In this document: piece by piece, positions 7,841 through 11,259 of the stretch
Numbering within the stretch: the stretch's first letter is position 1
Layout: each line of letters starts with the position of its first letter
DNA from: Desulfobacteraceae bacterium
GTDB taxonomy: Bacteria > Desulfobacterota > Desulfobulbia > Desulfobulbales > Desulfobulbaceae
Length of the DNA: 11,259 nt
NCBI GenBank assembly: GCA_022837185.1
Contig: JALHJD010000072.1
Location: 1-11,259 of the forward strand
Direction: 5' to 3'
Notes under the pieces: generated by a model
Told to the model about the DNA's origin: nothing
The model's database searches: none
Seen by the model: only the letters and a program-made list of their open reading frames with translations
Made by a program: the position numbers and the translations under genes

Positions 7841-7869
7841 TGTATATTGAATTTTTGCTCCGGTTGCAA
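7841..7869 (-). promoter_or_regulatory. Candidate sigma-70-type promoter for the PAS kinase gene
   Basis: On the minus strand TTGCAA (7869-7864) and TATACA (7846-7841) are separated by exactly 17 bases. Each matches the consensus at four of six positions, and the surrounding sequence is AT-rich compared with the rest of the window. The start of transcription would fall near 7834, giving a leader of about 84 bases before ATG 7750. The -35 box sits within a CCGGTT-N11-AACCGG inverted repeat (7860-7882), which could be an operator. Confidence 0.42.
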
Positions 7870-7937
7870 TACCACAAACCGGTTTCGTCCCTGCATGGGA
7901 CCGCCGGTTGGGCGGAACAGCCAACCCTGGGGGAATG

Positions 7938-7964
7938 CTCCCGGACAAGGTCGCCGGCCGGGAG
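7938..7964 (-). terminator. Hairpin directly after the small cysteine-protein gene, possible terminator
   Basis: CTCCCGG (7938-7944) and CCGGGAG (7958-7964) form a perfect 7-bp stem with a 13-base loop. It starts one base beyond the stop codon of the small gene (7966-7968) and lies upstream of the candidate promoter for the PAS kinase, which is where an operon end is expected. There is no T-run on the minus strand, so intrinsic termination is not certain. Confidence 0.35.
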
Positions 7965-7965
7965 G

Positions 7966-8262
7966 TTAATTTGTCTGGTATTCGAGAGCCTGCATCCTGC
8001 GCGAATACGCTTTGGCGCACCGGGCCTTGCATTCAGGCTCATCAGCGCAGTGTTCCAGGCAGATTTTATATTCCTTGCGGGCCAGGTATTGCAGGTTCTT
8101 TCCCTGCGCTAGCTTTTCTCCGGACGCCCCGTAGGAAAAACTCCTTGAAGGGGTGATTCCCATCGTGCCGCCGTTCTGCTGGGCGCTGAACAGGAGGGCC
8201 GGGATCGAACAGAACAGGAAGAGGGAGAAAAGAGCGGCAATGAAAACGGATGAAAGTTTCAT
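7966..8262 (-). CDS. Small secreted protein with a twin CX3C motif, unknown function
   Basis: I do not recognise this 98-residue protein. It begins with a clear signal peptide: K at position 2, hydrophobic core about 5-25, probable signal peptidase cleavage near FSA-QQ at residue 27. A Gly/Ser-rich stretch (about 30-52) follows. The mature C-terminal part is charged and helical and holds four cysteines, C68, C72, C78 and C82, spaced CX3C-X5-CX3C, with H71 in between. That spacing suits a helical hairpin with two disulfides or a small metal site. The start is well supported: GAGGAG lies nine bases upstream of ATG 8262. It sits 129 bases downstream of the eight-segment membrane protein on the same strand and is followed by a hairpin, so it may be the last gene of the ABC operon or a separate unit. 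A role in metal or thiol handling is only inference. C18 in the signal peptide might suggest a lipoprotein, but no lipobox follows. Confidence 0.85.
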   Translation of the reverse strand: MKLSSVFIAALFSLFLFCSIPALLFSAQQNGGTMGITPSRSFSYGASGEKLAQGKNLQYLARKEYKICLEHCADEPECKARCAKAYSRRMQALEYQTN

Positions 8263-8391
8263 GATGATGATCTCCTCAACTGCAAAAGAAGTGGTGGGGC
8301 GGTGAAGCCCGGTTCAATAATCGTTTGAATATGCAATTTGCAGGCCAGGCCGGGCTGATGGGAGGGGGAAAAATCGGCGGTTTGGACCTGC
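8263..8391 (-). other. Short gap between membrane protein and small cysteine-protein genes
   Basis: This 129-base gap contains no gene. It has a perfect palindrome TGCAA-T-TTGCA at 8332-8342 and the Shine-Dalgarno of the small gene at 8272-8277. No convincing -35/-10 pair at proper spacing was found, so a separate promoter for the small gene is neither shown nor excluded. Confidence 0.5.
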
Positions 8392-9399
8392 TCAATAGGA
8401 AAAATATGTCAGGTTGCTGGAGTAAATGCGATAGGACGTCATGGCGACAAAAAACATCAGGCTGCCCATGGACAGAAGGATCCATGTCCGCTCCACACGC
8501 TGGACTGTCTCCCGCAGGGAGGGGATATTCCATAACGGCCGGAATATGCCCGGCAGCAGACCGAAAAACACTCCGCCGAACAGGCTGACGTAGAGGGGAT
8601 AGCCTATGCGCCCGTATTCCCTTTGCAGCATGTCGAAGGGACAGTGATGGGTCGGCAGTTCGTAGATGTACATGGAGATAAAGGAAACGATGGCGGCAAG
8701 GGCAACGAGGAAGAACGCCGCGGCAAAGACGGCAAGAAAATACCTGGGCAGGGGGTTTTTCGAGTACAGGGAGAACAGGGCAAACAGGAGGAGAAGGGCG
8801 AATCCCGCATAGTAGACGATCATGGAGGGCAGCACCGGCAGCCCGGCAATACTGCCGGCGACGCTGACATCGGCTTCACTGAACAGCGAGCCGCAGCACG
8901 AGGTGATGATGTCCGGATCAAGGCCGAGAAAATATCGGAGCTGCAGGACGGAGTCAAGGGTGATGGCAGGCAGCAGCAGGGTCAGCAGCAGGTATTTCAG
9001 CCTGACAAGGGGGAAATCCTCCCCCTGCTGATCAAGATGGTTCAGGACGATCCACAGTCCGGCGGCAAAACAGACGATGATCTTGGAAAAAAGGGCATAC
9101 CAGCCGACCGGGTTGGCGTTCAGGGAGCCTGTCGCGCACATGGCGCCGACAAAAAGGGGGTGGATGTCCTCCACGGTATAGACGAACAGGAGCGCGGAGA
9201 TGATCTGGAATCCGAGCACGTAGTTGGCGATGGTGGAAATGAGGGAGGTTTTGCGTTCCAGGGCCAGTTGGGCCGCTGAGCTGCTCTGGAAATCCCAGCG
9301 CAGAAACACCTTCACCCCAAGTAGGACCCCATAGGCGGTCATCAGCGTGAGGAGAGCGGAACCGATGACCAGGGCAAGAATTCCCGGGTGAAAGATCAT
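8392..9399 (-). CDS. Unrecognised integral membrane protein with about eight TM segments and Cys/His motifs, ABC operon partner
   Basis: This 335-residue protein is almost entirely membrane embedded, with segments at about 6-28, 54-74, 98-118, 135-155, 190-212, 219-244, 266-285 and 304-325. I cannot assign it to a named family. Loops or helix ends carry striking motifs: CATGSLNANPVG with C88, SCCG with the pair C168-C169, and HHCPFDML with H251, H252 and C253. Such residues suit metal binding or thiol chemistry, but this is inference. The start at ATG 9399 is chosen because GAGGAG lies seven bases upstream and the ATPase stop ends one base before it. The reading frame stays open for 60 more residues upstream, but that part lies inside the ATPase gene and has no membrane-protein character. 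Co-translation with a MacB/LolC-type permease and its ATPase points to a third component of the transporter, or to a maturation factor that it serves. Confidence 0.9.
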   Translation of the reverse strand: MIFHPGILALVIGSALLTLMTAYGVLLGVKVFLRWDFQSSSAAQLALERKTSLISTIANYVLGFQIISALLFVYTVEDIHPLFVGAMCATGSLNANPVGWYALFSKIIVCFAAGLWIVLNHLDQQGEDFPLVRLKYLLLTLLLPAITLDSVLQLRYFLGLDPDIITSCCGSLFSEADVSVAGSIAGLPVLPSMIVYYAGFALLLLFALFSLYSKNPLPRYFLAVFAAAFFLVALAAIVSFISMYIYELPTHHCPFDMLQREYGRIGYPLYVSLFGGVFFGLLPGIFRPLWNIPSLRETVQRVERTWILLSMGSLMFFVAMTSYRIYSSNLTYFSY

Positions 9400-9400
9400 T

Positions 9401-10093
9401 TCACCGCTCCTCTTCGATCCGTCCGTCCCGCATGGCGATGGTTTTGCCGACCAGGTCATGGCCGTAGATGAAGGGATCATGGGTGGCAATGAGCACGGTT
9501 CTGCCTTCCCCGCACAGTGACGCAAGGATCCGCATGAATTCGGCGGCCAGGCCGCGGTCGAGATGCGCGGTCGGTTCATCGGCGATGATTACCGCGGGAT
9601 CGTTGATAAGGGCCCGGGCGATGGCGACTCTCTGCTGCTCCCCGCCGGAGAGATTTTTTGCCCTGCTGTGCTGTTTGCCGGACAGGGAAAGTTTCGCCAT
9701 GACGGCCAGCGCTCTCCGCTTCATTTCCGGAGGCATCATGTTGGTCGGATAGAGGGGCAGAAGAATGTTGTCCAGGGTGTTCAGATTGCGGATCAGGTGA
9801 TACTGCTGAAAGATAAAGCCGAATTTCTTCCGCCGCACGCCGGTCAGAAACCGTTCCGGCAGTTTCACCACGTCCTTGCCGTCCACAAAAACACGGCCCG
9901 CGGTCGGCCGCGACATGCAGCCGATGACGCTCAGCAGGGAGGTCTTGCCGGAGCCGCTCGGCCCCTTGATGACCGTCACTGCGCCCCGGTCGATGGTAAT
10001 GGAGACGTCGTCGAGGGCGGTCATCTCGTCCGGTCGGCCCGGATTGTAGACCTTCCTGACGTTTTCCGTCCGGATGTACGCTGATGTTTCCAT
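9401..10093 (-). CDS. ABC transporter ATPase, LolD/MacB class
   Basis: This complete 230-residue nucleotide-binding subunit would power the adjacent FtsX-type permease from the cytoplasmic face. It shows Walker A GPSGSGKT (44-51), Q-loop FQQYHLI (Q96/Q97), signature LSGGEQQR (148-155), Walker B ending in ADE with catalytic E173, D-loop TAHLD (175-179) and switch histidine H205 in ATHD. Length and motifs are typical of the LolD/MacB/FtsE class, which works with four-segment permeases, usually in lipoprotein handling, peptide or drug export or envelope stress rather than classical import. ATG 10093 lies one base after the permease stop, with GAGGGG as Shine-Dalgarno overlapping the end of the permease gene. 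Its own stop is one base before the membrane-protein ATG. The three genes are therefore almost surely co-translated. The substrate cannot be told from this subunit. Confidence 0.97.
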   Translation of the reverse strand: METSAYIRTENVRKVYNPGRPDEMTALDDVSITIDRGAVTVIKGPSGSGKTSLLSVIGCMSRPTAGRVFVDGKDVVKLPERFLTGVRRKKFGFIFQQYHLIRNLNTLDNILLPLYPTNMMPPEMKRRALAVMAKLSLSGKQHSRAKNLSGGEQQRVAIARALINDPAVIIADEPTAHLDRGLAAEFMRILASLCGEGRTVLIATHDPFIYGHDLVGKTIAMRDGRIEEER

Positions 10094-10094
10094 C

Positions 10095-11252
10095 TCAGCC
10101 CCTCATGATGGTCTCGGGATCGGTGACCGCCGTTTTCCAGGCCGGGATGACGGTGCTGGCCACGTACGGAGCCACGGTGAGGAAGCCGAGGGTAAAAACG
10201 AGATAGGGGTCCAGGTGCGGGGCCAGGTGAAAGTCGGGGAAGACAACCGACCATCCTTTGATGACCGGGGCCAGCAGGAAGGCATTGAAAAAAAAGATAT
10301 GGACAAAACCGGCGATGGTCCCGAGCAGGAACGCAGTCAGGGCAATGATGAGGCCTTCCCAGAACTTGAGCGCCAGGACGTCGGAGGTGTCCCAGCCCAC
10401 CGCCTTGAGGATGCCGATTTCCCGCTTTTCATCGGCGCTGATGCCCGTCGCCTTGTCCCAGGCCAGAATGCAGAAGGCGATGACCGCGGCGCTGAAAACG
10501 GTGAGCAGCATGCCGCTGCGCCAGTTGAACACCATCTCGTATGTCCGGACAAGCTCGGTTCTGGTGATGGGCCTGGTGTCCGGCAGCATCTTCTTGACTT
10601 TGGCGGCCGCGGTCTGGAGCTCCTCGTGATTGTAGACCTGGACAGAGATATCGATGGCTTTGCCGGACGGCAGTCCGAAGAAGCGGATGACCTCGTTATC
10701 GGTGAGTACGATGAGGTCATTGGTCAGCAGGCTCGACGCAGCCCGGAACACCCCCACCACCTCATACAGCACCCCGGTGTTACTGCTGTCGACGAGAATC
10801 AGCTCCCCTCCGCCCACGGTTCTCTGCATCTCGGCGATGCCCGCCCCGACCGCGCATTCACCATCCCTTTCCGGCAGTCTGCCTTCCAGCAGTTCCAGCC
10901 GTTCCGCCTTGCCGTCGGTCCCCAGGATCGTATAATTGGCCTCGGTGAGAGGGTCGTAGTAATAGCCCCAGTAGCGTGGGACGACCAGGCCGATGCCGGG
11001 GATCTCCCTGATTTTGTCCGCGTAGGCAGCGGGGATCAGATCGTGGCGTCCGCCCGTCGTCCTCTGGACGATCAGGTCGGGGGCGCTGGCCAGGACCAGT
11101 TCGGCTTCCTTTTTCAGGGCGCCGGTGAACAGCAGGATGGAGGCCAGGGCAGTGACGACGACGGTAAAGGCGGTGATGATCGCCAGGCTCTTAAATTTTC
11201 TTCGCAACAGTGAAGCAAGGGCGTAGTCGATGATCTTCAGATGCTTTATCAT
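10095..11252 (-). CDS. ABC transporter permease, MacB/LolC-like with FtsX-type C-terminal domain
   Basis: This 385-residue permease follows the four-segment plan of the MacB/LolC/FtsX superfamily. An N-terminal amphipathic region with LLRRKFKS leads to TM1 (about 21-45), then a large periplasmic domain (about 46-243). TM2 (about 247-266), TM3 (about 300-326) and TM4 (about 350-370) follow. The cytoplasmic segment EKREIGILKAVGW (275-287) is the family's typical coupling helix that meets the ATPase. The periplasmic domain contains IVQRTTGGRH (61-70) near its start and no cysteine-rich site. The start is taken as ATG 11252. Only seven bases upstream are visible, so its ribosome binding site and any earlier start cannot be checked. 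It is the first visible gene of the operon; further operon genes, such as a periplasmic partner, may lie beyond the window. Because only one permease gene is seen, it may form a homodimer as MacB does. Confidence 0.94.
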   Translation of the reverse strand: MIKHLKIIDYALASLLRRKFKSLAIITAFTVVVTALASILLFTGALKKEAELVLASAPDLIVQRTTGGRHDLIPAAYADKIREIPGIGLVVPRYWGYYYDPLTEANYTILGTDGKAERLELLEGRLPERDGECAVGAGIAEMQRTVGGGELILVDSSNTGVLYEVVGVFRAASSLLTNDLIVLTDNEVIRFFGLPSGKAIDISVQVYNHEELQTAAAKVKKMLPDTRPITRTELVRTYEMVFNWRSGMLLTVFSAAVIAFCILAWDKATGISADEKREIGILKAVGWDTSDVLALKFWEGLIIALTAFLLGTIAGFVHIFFFNAFLLAPVIKGWSVVFPDFHLAPHLDPYLVFTLGFLTVAPYVASTVIPAWKTAVTDPETIMRG

Positions 11253-11259
11253 CGGCGGT

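Noticed and set aside
7834..7920. Possible riboswitch (GCAGGGACGAAACCGG-like stretch recalling cyclic di-GMP aptamers)
   Set aside because: Only a few bases recall the aptamer core. The conserved paired helices are not present, and the stretch is mostly upstream of the predicted transcription start.
8341..8360. GC-rich imperfect inverted repeat after the membrane protein gene, considered as a terminator
   Set aside because: Pairing is broken by two mismatches in a very short stem, and no T-run follows on the minus strand.
9400..9579. Upstream extension of the membrane protein by 60 residues
   Set aside because: The extension lies wholly inside the ATPase gene. It reads as a shadow and lacks a ribosome binding site, while ATG 9399 has an excellent one.
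10074..11213. Plus-strand open frame of 379 residues opposite the permease
   Set aside because: The minus strand has a typical FtsX-type permease. The plus-strand product is full of Asp, Gly and Gln and has no hydrophobic core.

Overview
The window is a GC-rich stretch from a Gram-negative bacterium in which every gene I can support lies on the minus strand, so transcription runs from high to low coordinates. The mix of a very large soluble multi-PAS/GAF histidine kinase, a sigma-54-type response regulator, a cysteine-bearing PAS domain and lipoprotein/ABC export genes fits the Desulfobacterota (former Deltaproteobacteria). That placement is inference from style, not from a marker gene. No rRNA, tRNA, CRISPR array or insertion sequence was seen.

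Region A (11252 to 8392) is a tightly packed export-type operon. It holds a MacB/LolC-like permease with an FtsX-type C-terminal domain, its LolD/MacB-class ATPase, and an unrecognised integral membrane protein with about eight membrane segments and Cys/His motifs. Both gene junctions are separated by exactly one base, with the upstream stop codon beside the next ribosome binding site. A small secreted protein with a twin CX3C motif (8262 to 7966) follows after a 129-base gap and may belong to the same unit.

Region B (7965 to 3449) begins with a plausible sigma-70 promoter (about 7841-7869). It leads into a 1433-residue cytoplasmic histidine kinase with four PAS domains, one GAF domain, three more PAS domains and a phytochrome-type kinase core. 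No dedicated response regulator is visible next to it, so it looks like an orphan kinase within this window.

Region C (3448 to 1) opens with a roughly 310-base gene-free gap holding several short palindromes. It continues into a three-gene signalling operon: a membrane histidine kinase, a duplicated TPR-like lipoprotein started from TTG inside the end of the kinase gene, and an NtrC-family response regulator cut by the window start. The order kinase - outer-membrane-type lipoprotein - sigma-54 regulator matches enterobacterial glrK-qseG-glrR (qseE-qseG-qseF). The kinase and regulator resemble GlrK and GlrR, but the lipoprotein does not look like QseG.

The least explained parts are the third membrane component of the ABC operon with its neighbouring cysteine protein, and the replacement of QseG by a lipoprotein built from two copies of one repeat unit.
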